A model generated the notes under the pieces. That model made no database searches. It saw only the letters and a list, made by a program, of their open reading frames with translations, and was not told the DNA's origin. From Candidatus Hydrogenedentota bacterium (lineage in GTDB: Bacteria > Hydrogenedentota > Hydrogenedentia > Hydrogenedentales > SLHB01): 5,555 nucleotides of DNA. A program made the position numbers and the translations under genes. The stretch is taken from contig PUOI01000128.1 in NCBI GenBank assembly GCA_003552765.1, positions 1 to 5,555 of the forward strand, given 5' to 3'. Shown here one piece after another: positions 5,534 to 5,555 of the stretch (within the stretch, counting starts at the first letter, position 1; each line of letters opens with the position of its first letter).

Positions 5534-5555
5534 GAAGCGATGGAGGGAGCCGCCC

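Noticed and set aside
1..5555. CRISPR array, insertion sequence, integrase or toxin-antitoxin pair
   Set aside because: No regularly spaced direct repeats, no transposase or recombinase motifs, and no convincing toxin partner were found on either strand.

Overview
The window looks like one end of an integrated genetic element (genomic island, prophage or phage satellite) in a high-GC proteobacterium. Gamma- or beta-proteobacteria fit best, because the tRNA-Phe at the right edge is very close to the enterobacterial type and carries an encoded CCA. No integrase, capsid or replication gene lies inside the window, so the kind of element is not settled.

Layout, left to right. (1) Positions 1-635 hold the 3' part of a long alpha-helical, coiled-coil gene, followed by a strong intrinsic terminator (667-713). 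(2) Positions 779-970 encode a 63-residue basic protein that looks like a ribbon-helix-helix DNA-binding protein with an AT-hook-like N-terminus. (3) Positions 1044 to about 2010 hold a compact + strand operon of four small unknown genes, each joined to the next by an ATGA stop/start overlap. The fourth appears cut short. (4) Positions 2011-4690 are a minus-strand cassette, visibly lower in GC, read in the order small accessory protein, C5-cytosine DNA methyltransferase, putative restriction endonuclease. A promoter candidate precedes it, and a near-perfect 16-bp palindrome sits just before the methyltransferase. (5) Positions 4691-4965 contain no convincing gene. (6) Positions 4966-5450 are a frameshifted, decaying relative of the third small operon gene. 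(7) Positions 5458-5533 are tRNA-Phe on the minus strand, its 3' end facing the element, which is the usual geometry of integration into a tRNA gene.

In the likely story, the restriction-modification cassette is cargo inserted into an array of small element genes. It truncated the fourth gene, and the related gene beyond it has decayed. The methyltransferase call is firm. The endonuclease call rests on position and a motif block. The accessory protein is the least understood part of the system.
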